Shown in pieces: positions 1 through 11,573 of a stretch of DNA of 64,000 nt (position 1 is the first letter of the stretch; each line of letters begins with the position of its first letter). A program made the translations under genes and the position numbers. The notes beneath the pieces were generated by a model. The model saw nothing but the letters and a program-made list of their open reading frames with translations. It searched no databases and was not told the origin of the DNA. The stretch is from Lepidodermella squamata (Eukaryota > Gastrotricha): the NCBI GenBank assembly GCA_047495785.1, contig JBLDXI010000032.1, positions 1,550,001 through 1,614,000 of the forward strand. Reading direction: 5' to 3'.

Positions 1-2980
1 CGAGAACAGCCGGTGATCGGCCGCTCGCCGTGCCGGAACCGGCACTTGTGCCGTTATTAACGTCGTAGTAATGCTGCATGCCTTTATTTTATTAAACCGC
101 GCGCGCGCAATTCAAAACCTTGATTCGGTTATGCAAGTTGAATTTATTAGATAAAACTTTTAAAATGATTCGACTAACGTCGACGAAAATGTGATAACGG
201 AATTTGCAAAGATGTGCGATGTCCTCGGTATACTGGTTTTCTAGCCACCCTGGTTGCCGCTATCCTCGGCCGATATTAATTTCGTTATTATTATAACCAA
301 ATGTTTAATCGAGACATCATGCGCGTGACAGCCGTACAGCCATGGGCGACAATTATACGATGAGCGAGCGAGCTTTTATTGTTATCTGTCTTAAAAATCA
401 ACGTGCGCGACATTTGCGCGCTCGCGCCTACGGGCGTTTGTCATTCGATACCGGGCGCGGTTTTAACACTTTAATCGCCTTAGCAATGACAGCAAGTGTA
501 TACGCGGTTGCGGTTCAGCCATCTGTAGACGCGCATTTTGGCATATTGGCGTGTGTTTTATTCCCTATAGACGTGGCAAGCATATAGTACCATTTCCACC
601 ATCTTGCGATAATTGATTTATTTAATTTCAGAAAATATTCCGCGGATTCTCCTCATTTCTCTCTTCAACCGCGTAACCTATAAAATTTTTAAAATATTCG
701 TGAAAATCATAATTTATGAAAAAATTCGTTTAAATTAAAAAATTAAATTTTAAATATATGCTCGGGAAAATTAAAAAAATCGAGCCAGTTAGGTGTAAAA
801 TGCTAGTGGTTGAAAATAGATCATTCTGCGTATCGTTTATTTTAAAATAAAATCAAATAACAGCTATAAAAACATTGATAAATGAAATAAGCCACCGAAA
901 CAAAGAAATAATATCATCATTTTGTCGAGGAAGAAGCGAAAGCTTTATATGATAGGCTCCAAGTTCACAAACAGCGTCGCGGTTTGAAATATTTCGAATT
1001 TACCAGTTGAAAGTGCAGAATGGTGCGTAAAGGCTAAATAAAATAATAATAGAAATATTCAAATTTTTTCAGAAAATTGAAAATAAAAAAATCCACCTTA
1101 ATTTAAATTACTTGTTAAGTTACTTACTCGACACAGGCATCAGCAGCTTTGCAGTTGGTAATGTTGGTAGTTGGCCAGCATCGGCGGTTGAAGCAGACCA
1201 TACAGCTGCCCTCCCAAATCGATCTTTGGCAGTGTTGCAACGCAGTTCTAGGCCACAAAAAGCGTCAATTAAAATCGCTAAAAATATATCAAATCCACTG
1301 GACTTTACTTGACAGTTTCCATACGGCAGTCATATGGCTCCTTTGTGGTGGTCGTCGAGGACTGAGCCTGAGCGAGGTGACCAAGGACGGCGACCAGGAC
1401 GGCGCAAATAAACGCGGCTGAATTATAACAAAAAAATTAGAACATTTTTGCTAGCTGCTTGCTATAGGTCACGCACCAATTGTTACTTTGTACATATTCA
1501 ATACGTTCGCTATCAGTAAATTGCTATATAAGCTATGGTGTCTTTTCGGGTTTCTCGAAGACTTTTCAGGCGAGCAAAATTGACTATGGTCTGATGTGTC
1601 GGCCAGTAATTTGTAGCTGTCTTGTATAACTAAGCTATACAGGCCGCGTATATGCCATCGTATAGCACAGCCCTTTACCTTAATGTCATTTTAATGAGCC
1701 TGCCGGTCGGGTTAATTAAACTGCTACACGAGCACGCGTGAAACACTTTTTTCTCCACCTATATAATTCATCGTTGCTAATGTTGTTTAGTATATGCGCG
1801 TCGCAATTTTTTTTTCTCGGCTGCTTTTAGATCATCACAACATGTGTCGATGCTTTGACACCCGCGGCGGCGCCTGCTCAACAAGTGCTCCGCTATCGAC
1901 AACCATCTACAATAACGACAGCATATTTCGCGCGCTTTTTTTCGCGCTGATTTTGCTGATATTATCTTCTTCAATAGCACTGTCTGTAGTGTATAAAGCT
2001 TAATACGTTATGGCTAATAGATTATCATGCTTTCCACGATGACGCTCGTTTGGTCAGCGCTGCGGCGGTGAGTAATGATGTTAAGGCTACGTAGTACCTA
2101 ATTCTCACACTCACGTCGGCAAACATGGAACGTTGCGTGTCGTTTTAAATGACAGGTGTATGTCGAATATCTCACTTTCAACGAGAATGCGGTATGCGGT
2201 ACTGCCTAGCTATAAAACTATCAAACATAACAACTGAGCTTTCATCATTCAGCCAACATTTTAGCGTCAATATATCAGTGATATATTGACACAGATGGTT
2301 CACAGATTGCGTATAGATAGATTTGGATCGGTTTTCGAACTTTTACTCGGGTTTCGGGTTCGGTATTCGATATTCGGTTCTGCTGGATGTAAATAATATG
2401 GTGGCTCTCTAATTTCCTTGTATGCGTTCGCCTTTAGTCTCTTTCTATGCCCAACTTCTGTTTTTCCAAGTTTTAAGTTAATTTTTAATTGATGCATAAT
2501 ATTTTTTTATCGCGCAGGAATTTACATAAAATTAATTGAAATTTCCAAATTTACCAAATTACTTAATAAAAAAAATTGAAATTTTCGTGTGAGCTGAGTA
2601 TTTTTTTGAAATTATTATTTAAAGTGAAATTCGGTTTGCGATTATTGTTGGCGAAATTTTCGAAAAAAGCTAAAGTTGATTGAGTACGTTGCCATGGCTT
2701 AAACTTGCTCCAGCACGAGTCTCTATTAAGGTTTTTTTTTTTGTTCTGCCCAACATTTATCAGCCGAATTGCACATCGGCAATTTCAAGGCCACAAATTC
2801 GCAGACGATACTTAAAACATATTTGACCTATAAAAAATGTCTCTATAGCCAGCGAATGGGCCTGGTTCCATTTTTGCTTCAGGTGCGTTTTCTTATCGTC
2901 GTCTAAACGAAATGCAAATTAACGTCCGAAAAATCCGAATTACCTCAATTTTATTGCTTTGTTTTATTGCTGCATTAAAA
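1..2980. other. Intergenic region, no gene recognised
   Basis: About 3 kb without a protein I recognise. The open frames here are short, lack family motifs and overlap each other on both strands. GC-rich stretches (near 100-120, 400-450 and 1860-1880) alternate with AT-rich stretches (660-1110, 2480-2660). Two AATAAA motifs on the minus strand between about 2949 and 2970 are the likely poly(A) signals of the M13 gene that ends at 2981. I see no tRNA, repeat array or transposon ends in this stretch. Confidence 0.5.
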
Positions 2981-5095
2981 TCACCATATCACACATGAGG
3001 CCTTATTGCGATGCACCTGAGGGCAGTGGAACGCGTTCGCAAAATTTGAACTCAATCTCGCGACGCCATTGACGCGGAATTTCGGATGCGAATGGCTGTT
3101 CAGAAGCAAAGAATCGTAATTCTCATCGATATTCATGCATTTCGACTGAGCATAGGACACGAAAAATAGTTGATCATCCGCCTGTGATGATACCGAGGAG
3201 TGTTTTCCTTCGAATTCCTCAAAGGCAAATTCAACCGCAACGTTGTCTGCTACGTCTTCTACAAGAGACATATTGCTGCTCGGTACCTTACCTAGTTGGG
3301 CGTAAAATTTCGATAAACACTGCTTCCGTTCGGTAACAAATTCATTATCATCGAATAACCAAGGCGGAAGACGATCGCTGTCAAATGAATGCGCAAGTTC
3401 GTGAAGAAGAGTTGCGAATAAATGGCCATAATTCACCGCTTCAGGGTATGAATCATCGTAATTAGGCGGCATCAGCAATGGCAATAGCAGAGTTATTGCC
3501 CTTTCCGATCCGCCGTGGAAAAAAGCGTTCGCCGCCAGGAAGATCTGACTATGATCTTCGCCGTTACTATGCAAACGACCGAAAGCTCTTCGAATATTGA
3601 AAAAATTTGCGTTGATATGATTCTGAAGATGCGATTGAGGGCTGATGACCAACTCATCGTAAAATTCGTCCAAAATCGATTGATTCACCGACCATAAAGG
3701 GGGATAAATCGCGAACTTGAGATTATCAATTTCATTAAGGAGGATTTCTTGAGTTTCTGAGCTGAATTTTTCCGAAGATACAACTTTCCGCCGAAAAACG
3801 AGTGATGCGTCTGCCATCATTTTTTCGAGGTAAACAACGGTTGATTCGTCGAAATAATTCCGCCTATACAACGAGGCGACAGCTATTGGCATCATGGAAG
3901 CCACCTCAATGTAGCATCGTCTTGAAGTTGACGGTCTTCTAACCAGGTGCCAGAATTCATTTGCACTTAAAAGGCTTAGGAAAATGTTGACAGCTCGCCG
4001 CCCGCGAAAGGTGAAATATTTTTTGTAAAATAGGCGGCACATTTCCGTTAGGAAGCAGCAAAGATTACGATCAAGGTGAAGATTGTTGTCAAAACCAAAC
4101 CCAACTTTAGATCTGATGATGTTGTCAATAGATGGCCAGAATAGGATAGGGCAGCATTTTTGGAATTTCGCAATTGGATCAGTGATGTAGGCGAACGTTT
4201 CGCAGCGATTAATTCGAGTTAATTCGTTTAAATGATCAGCAAGACTTGCAACATCTTCCATTGTTTGCCTTGAGATATCCAGCGCGAGATAAGCGACAAT
4301 TTCATGGATTCTCTCGAGCCTCATCAGGTTCAAGTTACCGGGTCTCGAAATGGAAGATGGCGTAATTTCAATGATACTTTTGAGCGAATATTGAAACAAA
4401 TTCTCAACGTTGAATTGCAGAACTGAGTAGTTTGAATCTCGATTTGAAATAGAATATATGCTTACGAAACTATTGACCAATTTTTTCAAAGACTCGAATT
4501 TTTCCTCATGCGATTCTCGACAGGCTTGGAAGTAGTGCGCGACCTTGAGATCAGTTATCCAACCAGTTTCTGGGTCAATTTCTTCTTCTATAAAAATTAT
4601 TTCAAAATCAGAAAAATTCAAAGTAATTTTCATACCTATAATGTTGATGATTGAATCATCGACATTTATGTCAGAAGCACTGTGAAATCGCGAATTAGCT
4701 AAATTGCCGCACGAGTATTGATAAAAGTCTGAGCAAGGGTCAACAGATGCATTCATAACGCTGAACATCAAAGCCATCCGCCTTAAACATGACCTAGTTT
4801 CACATTTCGACGCAATTTCGTCCTTGGCGTTCTCCAGTGACCTAATTATATGGCTTTGAGGTCGAGCTATCGAAAACCAGAAGAGCAATATAATGACTAT
4901 GGTTGTTATTATTACAATGCCAATTGACGATCTGCCAAAAGCTGGAAGAAAAATTGCAAAGAAATCAATTAAAATAGTTAAATAGTTAAAATTACCTTTT
5001 AAACGATAATTTCTTGATGGGAAATTTCCCGTCGATTGCCTCATTGTTAATCTTGAAAGAAAAAAGTAGAAACCAGCATAGCGAATCGGGATCAA
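2981..5095 (-). CDS. M13 (neprilysin/ECE-like) membrane metallopeptidase 1
   Basis: A type II membrane zinc endopeptidase that would cleave small extracellular peptides. Exons are 5095-4996, 4941-4636 and 4587-2981. The two introns (54 and 48 nt, both phase 1) contain no stop and are multiples of three, so the unspliced frame also stays open (704 versus 670 residues). A short cytoplasmic tail is followed by one membrane helix, then the Cys-rich start of the M13 ectodomain (DPCSDFYQYSCGN). Near the C terminus lie the substrate motif NAFF, the zinc motif HELAH (codons at 3403-3389), the EDVAD motif carrying the third zinc ligand, a His before FRVNG, and a family-typical CxxW end (CVIW). All key residues are therefore present. 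It is shorter than mammalian neprilysin (about 750). An in-frame ATG at 5044, just after a TTTCAAG, could be the true start. It is related to the three tandem genes at 35992-42937. Confidence 0.9.
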   Translation of the reverse strand: MIPIRYAGFYFFLSRLTMRQSTGNFPSRNYRLKGNFNYLTILIDFFAIFLPAFGRSSIGIVIITTIVIILLFWFSIARPQSHIIRSLENAKDEIASKCETRSCLRRMALMFSVMNASVDPCSDFYQYSCGNLANSRFHSASDINVDDSIINIIGMKITLNFSDFEIIFIEEEIDPETGWITDLKVAHYFQACRESHEEKFESLKKLVNSFVSIYSISNRDSNYSVLQFNVENLFQYSLKSIIEITPSSISRPGNLNLMRLERIHEIVAYLALDISRQTMEDVASLADHLNELTRINRCETFAYITDPIAKFQKCCPILFWPSIDNIIRSKVGFGFDNNLHLDRNLCCFLTEMCRLFYKKYFTFRGRRAVNIFLSLLSANEFWHLVRRPSTSRRCYIEVASMMPIAVASLYRRNYFDESTVVYLEKMMADASLVFRRKVVSSEKFSSETQEILLNEIDNLKFAIYPPLWSVNQSILDEFYDELVISPQSHLQNHINANFFNIRRAFGRLHSNGEDHSQIFLAANAFFHGGSERAITLLLPLLMPPNYDDSYPEAVNYGHLFATLLHELAHSFDSDRLPPWLFDDNEFVTERKQCLSKFYAQLGKVPSSNMSLVEDVADNVAVEFAFEEFEGKHSSVSSQADDQLFFVSYAQSKCMNIDENYDSLLLNSHSHPKFRVNGVARLSSNFANAFHCPQVHRNKASCVIW

Positions 5096-5459
5096 AATAG
5101 TCTAAAGCAAACAATCATCCGTTTTTTTCATGGACGGATTGGTCAGTTATAATATAGCTAATTATGCATTCAGAATTGTTTGCCTTAGAAACCGCTATTT
5201 TTTGATCAGCAAACACGGCGCCGACGACGATAGCAGAGCCCTATTAATGCACTGCACTGGAAACTGAGAACATAAATCGATTTTCTTACGGGCGCGATGG
5301 ATTTAACTAACCGTTTTTTTGAGACATTTATTTTTTTCGCTGCATCGATAAATCAAGAGCACACAGGTTAATAGCACCGTTGATGAAAATAAAAGCATCA
5401 GGTATCATAAAATAATTGAAAGCAAGCTGATCTAGCGAAATAATGTCAAAACTAATGGA
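5096..5459. other. Intergenic spacer between M13 gene 1 and alkaline phosphatase A
   Basis: This 364-bp stretch separates the 5' end of the M13 gene from the 3' end of the phosphatase gene, both on the minus strand. It must hold the M13 promoter and the phosphatase 3' UTR. I see no clear AATAAA on the minus strand near 5460 and no coding sequence. Confidence 0.4.
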
Positions 5460-7761
5460 TCAAAATGCGAAGAGCCAAATTAACCAGGTAGCCAAGATTG
5501 AGTAAGCTGGTGACATGATGGAACCGGAATTTTTCGTCGACCCAGTCGTGTCGTCGCTAGGCAGCGGAGTGCCATAGGGTGGGGGACACATAGCAGCTAT
5601 CCGTCTCTGTTGTATTAGCATCGAAAATTGATCCTGAAAATTTGATAATGAAGTCATGACTCACCGCTGTTTCTTCTGTAGGGCCGCGCAGGCCGGCAGC
5701 ACACGCCAAAGCCCACCTTAAAAAATCGATAATTTTTCAAATTGAAAATTGGACAATAGGCTTACGCGATGTAGGACTGCTCGAAAACACCTGAGAACAG
5801 CTCTGAGTAGACACCAGTAGCATAGACAGGAACATCCTCGCCACCGTGAGTTTCAGACTCAAGTGGAACTGAAGAAAATAGGAAAAATCACGTCGTACTA
5901 TTAGTTAATTTGAACATGATTACCTCGACTCTGTTGGTAATATTTACGGGCAGTCGTTTCGGCGAGAGTGTTATTCTGCCGACTGCCTTCATAGCCCATC
6001 TTACCGTCCGTTCCAACCAGCTTAGCGCCAGGACCATTCGCGTAGGTCAGAGAGGTGTAAGTCTTCTTGTCGTCCGCCAAATCGACACTGAGGCCAAGAA
6101 TGCTATCCTCGTGGCGGAGGTAACCTCCCATCGTCAAAGTATGGCTGTGATCCGCAGTCACAACAATGATTGTCTCGGTAAGGTCAACCATTGATACGAC
6201 CTTTTCAATAGCTCGATCGAATTCGACACCCTCCGTTAGGGCGTAACGCGCGATGCCGTCATGGTGGCCATGATCAATTCGGCCTCTAAAGAAAAACGTT
6301 AGAATATCAAAAGTTAATCCCTGAGAACATGCCCTTCAACAAAGAGGAAGTAGCCCTTTTCGTTTCTGCTTAAGATGTCGACAGCTTTTTCTGCCATATC
6401 AGCAAGTCTAGGTTGGTTCGGTCCAGGGTTATCGTCAACATAGGTCAAATGGTCCCAGTTGAAAAGTCCCAGGGCATAGTCGAGATTTGCATCGTCCAGT
6501 GCTTTCAATTCGCTAATGGTCGAAACATATCGGGCCTTTTTACCGTCTTTCGATCGATCAGCCACCCATTCCTTATTAAGCACAAATCAATCATGGTGGC
6601 TTACGCGATTTTGATAGGCTCACGTCGATAAGATTACGACCATCAGTCCTTGCACCAACTTTACCGTTATCGTCAGGATGCGAAACTGAGGTAGGAGTTA
6701 GCTGCACATAGGAGAAAAATTATCTGAATCTGCATAAGGTATACTTATGAGCTTACGTATCCTCGTCCACCAGCAAAAGCAACTTTGAGGTGACGAGCGT
6801 TCTCCACAAATTGCAGGGCAATGTCCTTACATTTAGGATGTGTGACATGGTAATTATGCTGGAAAATCCAGAAATATATATTAATGGGAATTTGAAGTGA
6901 TTTATCGCTTGCCTTTGTGGTACTTAGGTACTCGTAATTTCGCAGGGGTGCCGGAATGTGAGCATATAGAGGTGAAGGTGACGCATGGGTGATTGTTGTA
7001 GTCGTCACAAGTCCAGAAACTTTACCCTCGCGAACGGCCCAGTGAGCTAGCGACTCGATACGGCCCTTGGTTGTCTCTGCAAATCGAAATTCACGGATGG
7101 ATTGTTAGTTCTTTATAGGTGGGAATGCAATTTACCGCATTGAAGGTCTCCGCTAGCATCAAGTCCGATGAAACCCATGCGGGTTTTAACGCCTGATAGG
7201 TACGCTGTTGCTGTTCCAGCACTATCAGCAATTACGCTGTCCAATTCATAGGTCTAAAAAGCGATACAATGTCATCAGCCTATTACGTCTAAATCTGTAT
7301 CCAGCTTACTTTGGAATATCCCGAAAACGGGAATGTATCCCATATGAGGTGATTCTTGTAGAAAGGGTCCTTACTGTAAGTTTCTTTGAACTTTCGAATA
7401 GAAGTAACTCCGGAGACCCCCAAACCATCGCCGACGAACAGAATCTGAAAGAGTTTTTATTATGTTTGGAGAATTACTGAATCCAAATTTTACAATGTTC
7501 TTCGCACGTCGGTTTCGGTTTGAGGAGCTGAAACCCATCTTTTTCAGTTTATCCATCCTAGCTGCGATTGAGTCTGTGCTTTCTTTGTACCAATACTCAG
7601 CATTCAGCTTTTCGCCCAGAGCCGGGTCAAATTCCATGATACTTGGACTGCTTTCACCTGGAAATTCAGATCAAATTCAAGATCAGGCAGAAAAAACAAT
7701 CAGATTGCTCACCTAGGCTTAGGAATAAAGCGAAAATGGCTCCGACCAACGCCAGATTCAT
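5460..7761 (-). CDS. ALP: Alkaline phosphatase A, GPI-anchored type
   Basis: A secreted, membrane-anchored phosphomonoesterase. Exons: 7761-7713, 7657-7494, 7444-7310, 7253-7136, 7076-6913, 6858-6757, 6701-6624, 6571-6333, 6285-5924, 5868-5766, 5716-5665 and 5606-5460, giving 570 residues. A signal peptide opens the protein. Metal and catalytic motifs are complete: VGDG (Asp77), DSAGTATA (nucleophile Ser127), THASP (His186, Ser188), a likely phosphate-binding Arg201, [10 protein letters not shown] (Glu349, Asp354, His358), TADH (Asp395, His396) and THGGED (His478). The last exon ends in a hydrophobic stretch after small residues, as in a GPI-attachment signal. Introns are 47-59 nt. Introns 5 and 8 start with GC instead of GT (GC-AG). 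For intron 8 this donor is required, because the nearest GT would give an immediate stop. The last intron offers two in-frame acceptors, 31 or 58 nt from the donor; the 58-nt choice matches genes B and C. It is the most diverged copy of the trio. Confidence 0.92.
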
Positions 7762-9434
7762 TATCGACTTGTAGAAGAGGTTCGAAGTTGAGGATTCTTA
7801 TAATATTATGTTATGTTAGAGTGCCGAGTTTTTATTCTAATCGAGAAAAAGCGACAATGGAAAAAAATTCCGCTGTTAAGGCAGCTTTTTTTATAATCTT
7901 GTGTTAACGAAGTCAAGTGAAAAAACAAGCGGAACGAGGCGCAGCGCGAGTTTTTACCAGTTGAAGTTTAAGTGACGGAGCCTTTTCGAAATAAGGATCA
8001 AAACGAGTTATCTACCATAATTTTCAGGGACCAATTTATGCAATTTTGTTTCTCATCCCAATCCAATTTTCTGCCGAATAAATCAGATGCGTATTACTTC
8101 GCCGAACATGTACAGCCCAGCGCGAAATTATTAGAGCTGATTTTTACTGAAATTGCTGCAATTTTAGCAATGCGGAATTTGTGCTAGAACGCTCGCGTCT
8201 TCGCTAACACTTGTGTATGCGCGTGTTTTTTATTGCGAGGGCAAACATTTTCACTCGCCGCATCGCGATACTACGTTCAATAAACAGGAGACACAAAAGC
8301 GGCTTCAAAGCATGGGAATCGTTGAAACTCGTCTCCGCACTAAATCGCACGCGGCTGCGCCTCGTTCCACTATTGGTTCGACTCGTTTAACGTCTCGACC
8401 AACTCGCTTCACACGCCCTTCGCAACTAGGCTCGGATTCACCTATTTTTAATTCAAAGGCACCGCAGCGCTCAGCTTCTGCAACCTCGGCTTACGACTCA
8501 GTTGTTAGCAGCGTTTTGTGTGCGCTATAGAAATGAAATTACTGCGTGCGTAAAATTGCGTTGCTCCTGATATTTTATGAAAATGAATTTGCGCGCACTA
8601 ATTCGCTAATTATAACAACGCTCACATTTTAAGCGAAAAAACTGCAAATTAGAAATCGCGCGATTTGCATTGTGAAGTTAGAGGCGGTGCTCTGATCTGA
8701 TACAAAACAGTGCGACAAGACTTGGCACAATGGGTATAATTTGTTGGGCGTGTCTGCACCAGTTTCATGATGGTTCAATTAAGCAATTTAACATCGCAAT
8801 ATCGCTGTGAAATTGCCCTACATTTGTTACACCTGTGCCTTATCCACAGGAGCGATTGGTGTCCTGATGTAATTGATACAGTTGAGCCGGCTGCTGGTGA
8901 TAAAATTCCCACCGCAAATTTGCATTTTTTCCGCCTGAGTGCCGAAAAAATGGCCGATAACAGAAATGACTTCCGCGATATGACGTTGAGTACACATTTT
9001 TAGAAAAAAGGGAAAGTCCAGTCTAATTTTGGACGTTGAACCCGATGGCGTTAAAAAATCTGGGTCGAAAAATTGAGACGCTCCCGCCAGAAAACAACAA
9101 AAATATTCATTTCATTTCATTTAAATTTTATTTATAATGAAATTTTATTTTGCTGGGTTCGCAAATGTGTTCAGAAAAATTAATGTTTCCTATTTTCCGA
9201 CTTAATCCTTTTTTAAAGGACACGTCCATTAACTATAGACTATAGAGACAACCGTTCGTAGAGGCATGTGGGCTAATATACAGAATTTATTATGCTTAAA
9301 TAGAGGCAAACCGCTACATTATAGCGACAACATTGGATAGAGACGCCAAAAATAAAATAGAGACAAATCGAGACGTGATAGTGACAAATCCATTTCCATC
9401 CATTTTCCGTTGTCAATTATTGAGCATTGTCATA
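7762..9434. other. Intergenic region between phosphatase A and the small gene at 9435
   Basis: About 1.7 kb with no recognised gene. Open frames of 70-105 codons occur (for example 8213-8530 on the plus strand, rich in Ser, Arg and Thr), but they have no family motif, no paralogue here and no splice-site support. The proximal part must hold the promoter of phosphatase A. The stretch 9230-9390 repeats words such as AGAGACAA and TAGAGACG without a regular period. Confidence 0.4.
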
Positions 9435-9814
9435 TTAAGCTGATCTTACTGCTGACTTTCCAGAAGTCAAAGCGCGCGCCTTGTTCAAAATTGCGCACCA
9501 CGATCGGTTCGAGATTCGATCGAACGAGGCGAATTTGCCGTGCCTTACGCAGTGTTCCCGCCATTGCTGGAAAGCTTTATGTGTCAGCTTCGGTGGCGTC
9601 AAACCTTTTGAATAATCGATCAAATCGTAAAGGGCTTCAAGGTCGCTCTCCTTCCATTTTAGGCGCCGTTTCACTATAAAAAGCAGTACATTGTAAAAGG
9701 GGCATAACAGAAAAGCATGGACTTACTGCTCCGCGAATGTTCTCGCCTCTCTTCAGGACTTTGAGTCGTTAAAGAAGGAGGTGGAATCTGTATCGTTTGA
9801 AGCGATTCTGCCAT
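9435..9814 (-). CDS. Small two-exon gene, possible Myb/SANT-like DNA-binding protein
   Basis: I do not recognise a specific family. Exon 1 is 9814-9727 and exon 2 is 9673-9435, with a 53-nt intron that has a strong GTAAGT donor and a TTTTATAG acceptor. The phase-1 junction rebuilds a Met codon and gives 108 residues. The N-terminal 30 residues are Pro/Ser/Thr-rich. The rest is basic and helical-looking, with spaced tryptophans (LKWKESD, QQWREH, RSWCAI), which resembles a single Myb/SANT-type fold; that is inference. A GTAAGA motif inside the last codons could be a donor to a further exon, but I see no convincing acceptor downstream, so I end at the stop codon. It sits between the phosphatase genes, with no paralogue in the window. 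Confidence 0.5.
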
Positions 9815-10264
9815 AGTTTAATATTCAATTTCGAGCGTGCTAAATATTGGAGAAAATAGGTTGATTTTTTGTGGAAAATTTGCGCATAATGTTTTTGAAT
9901 AAAAAATCCATAATATGATCGAATAATCAAGAATGTCAATTGATACGAATTTGACAAAAAATTGACCTGGGAGAAATGGTAGGAGAAATGTTAAATAAAA
10001 AAGAGATGTGACCTGATACTTCAATCGTGTCTTCCTTTTATAATCGTTTGAGCATGTTTATTGCGTAATTACTTCAAAGTTAAGCTGTTCAACCGCTCGT
10101 GTAGTGCGGCGCAAGACGTCACCTGTATGTCGCGTGTCGCGTGTCACCTCGCGCCTTGCCCTTCAGCCTTGCCCTTCAGCCTTATACAATTGCTCTAGAT
10201 TAAAGTATTTCTCAGAAAAAAAGTTAACTTTAATTTTGACCTCGTGCACTCATTTTTACGAATT

Positions 10265-10800
10265 GTTCAACGAGCCATTCGACAAGGAGTAAAAAAGAAT
10301 TCACTGTGAAATTGCAAAATAAATAATTCGAAATGCAGGTGATAAAAAAATGGGCATGCTTTTTCAAATATTCGTTGTGGCGATGAATTGATCATCCTCT
10401 TAATCAGTAACAACGACTTCGCGACGGCTGCTTTGCCTGAATACAATAGAGGATCAGTGGCTTAGTGAACAAAAGATATTTGCGGAATTTTCGTGGGGCT
10501 TTCGGGACGGCAATTCCAGCAAAATGGTCGATCGAGCCGATGGTGCAGCGTATCGTTAAAACTCAACCCGGATCTAATGAATCCTTGGTGGGCGCGATGG
10601 GCAGCTGGCCGCCCAAATCACCATCGAAAGAATCCAATCAACGACCTCGAAAAAATTGCCAATTGTTCGGAAATTTTTCAAAATTATTTAGGAGTAAACT
10701 TTGGGCAATTCAGCAGCATTGTTACTTTATTAATATCTTTCTTGATTGCGCGTCAACAATGGGTTCGAATATGATCACATGATGTCCCTAGTTTTCCATG
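10265..10800 (+). repeat. Decayed dispersed repeat, copy 1
   Basis: This stretch aligns by eye with 15425-16265. Shared blocks include a start-like ATGCAG(C/G)TGATAAAAAA, the word TTGCCTGAATACAA, GGCTTAGTGAACAAAAGA, a shared GCAAAATGG(T/C)CGAT, and a tail around GGAGTAAA followed by TTCAGCAGC. In this copy the frame that is open at the start of copy 2 contains several stops, so it is not a functional gene. It lies upstream of the 3' end of phosphatase B, as copy 2 lies upstream of the 3' end of phosphatase C. That suggests both were carried along when the phosphatase segment duplicated. Confidence 0.6.
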
Positions 10801-11159
10801 TTAAAAGGCATTTGCATCCAGTTAAAGGTATTAAACTTAAAAAATTAGCTTAATTATGGTTGAGTTGGCCGAAACTGCGATTATAGATTTGGATTTTCGG
10901 GAGTTTCCGGATTTTTCGCCAAGTGCGAAGTCCATTAAGATACAAAAATGCTGTCTAAATCGTTGGCCGAATCAAGCCAAACATTTCGTTCGACATAGTT
11001 CGGCCAGTATTCGAAAATATCGCCGTTGTTTAAGAAAATCCTAAAAGTAATGCGTTAGACGAAGTTGGCCGAACCTGTTGAGGACATCGATATGATATGA
11101 GAAGTCCTATTCGGCCAAGTTCGCTTAGGCCAAACTTGCTTCGACTAGGTTCGGCTAAC

Positions 11160-11245
11160 CGGTGCTGATAGGTTCAATGAGGTTCGACCAAGCTAAAAAA
11201 GCTTCGGCTAGGTTCGACCAAGCTAAAAAGCTTCGACCATTGTTC
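11160..11245. repeat. Short tandem repeat rich in TTCGACC/AAGCTAAAA
   Basis: Two near-identical units of about 31 bp with the core GTTCGACCAAGCTAAAA lie next to each other. They are embedded in a wider stretch (about 10850-11250) where TTCGGCC and its variants recur irregularly. It looks like a degraded repeat-rich insertion. No coding function is assigned. Confidence 0.5.
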
Positions 11246-11573
11246 AAAAACGGGAATTTTCAATTAAAACCGGCCGCAGTATTTTCGTCACCAACCTTTT
11301 CTCTCGAACCCCATTCTAACGAAAATTACAGGAAAGTTTACCGAAGACCTGATCTGTCGACTGGTGAAAACCGCATAAAAAATCCTCATGATCACGGATT
11401 TATTCAAAAAATGCGAGGCAAACAATTTATTAACCATACTTTATTTCCTCTGTTCAAGCAGTATATCTTCAGGTTACCCAGTGCGTGCTGTGTAAACTAA
11501 CAAACTCCTATGATTATCAGATTGAGTTTATTTTATTTTTAATCGGGATAATTAGGAAAAAATGCTGAAAGCC

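Larger units (their letters stand above)
9815..11573. other. Intergenic region with decayed repeats
   Basis: This stretch carries copy 1 of the decayed repeat (about 10265-10800) and a zone from about 10850 to 11250 that is rich in the word TTCGGCC and variants. A short direct repeat with the core GTTCGACCAAGCTAAAA occurs twice there. No intact gene is visible. The open frames over the repeat are interrupted relative to its second copy. Confidence 0.4.

Noticed and set aside
342-587. 81-codon frame near the window start
   Set aside because: No signal peptide, domain or splice context, and no relative in the window.
5634-5664. 31-nt intron as the main splice form of phosphatase A
   Set aside because: The acceptor 27 nt further (5606) matches the conserved acceptor of copies B and C and gives a normal 58-nt intron.
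8213-8530. Ser/Arg-rich protein of 105 residues
   Set aside because: No family motif, no splice support and biased composition; likely a chance open frame.
10465-10782. Protein-coding gene of 105 codons
   Set aside because: It overlaps a repeat whose second copy (15425-16265) is broken in different places; no consistent protein is conserved between copies.
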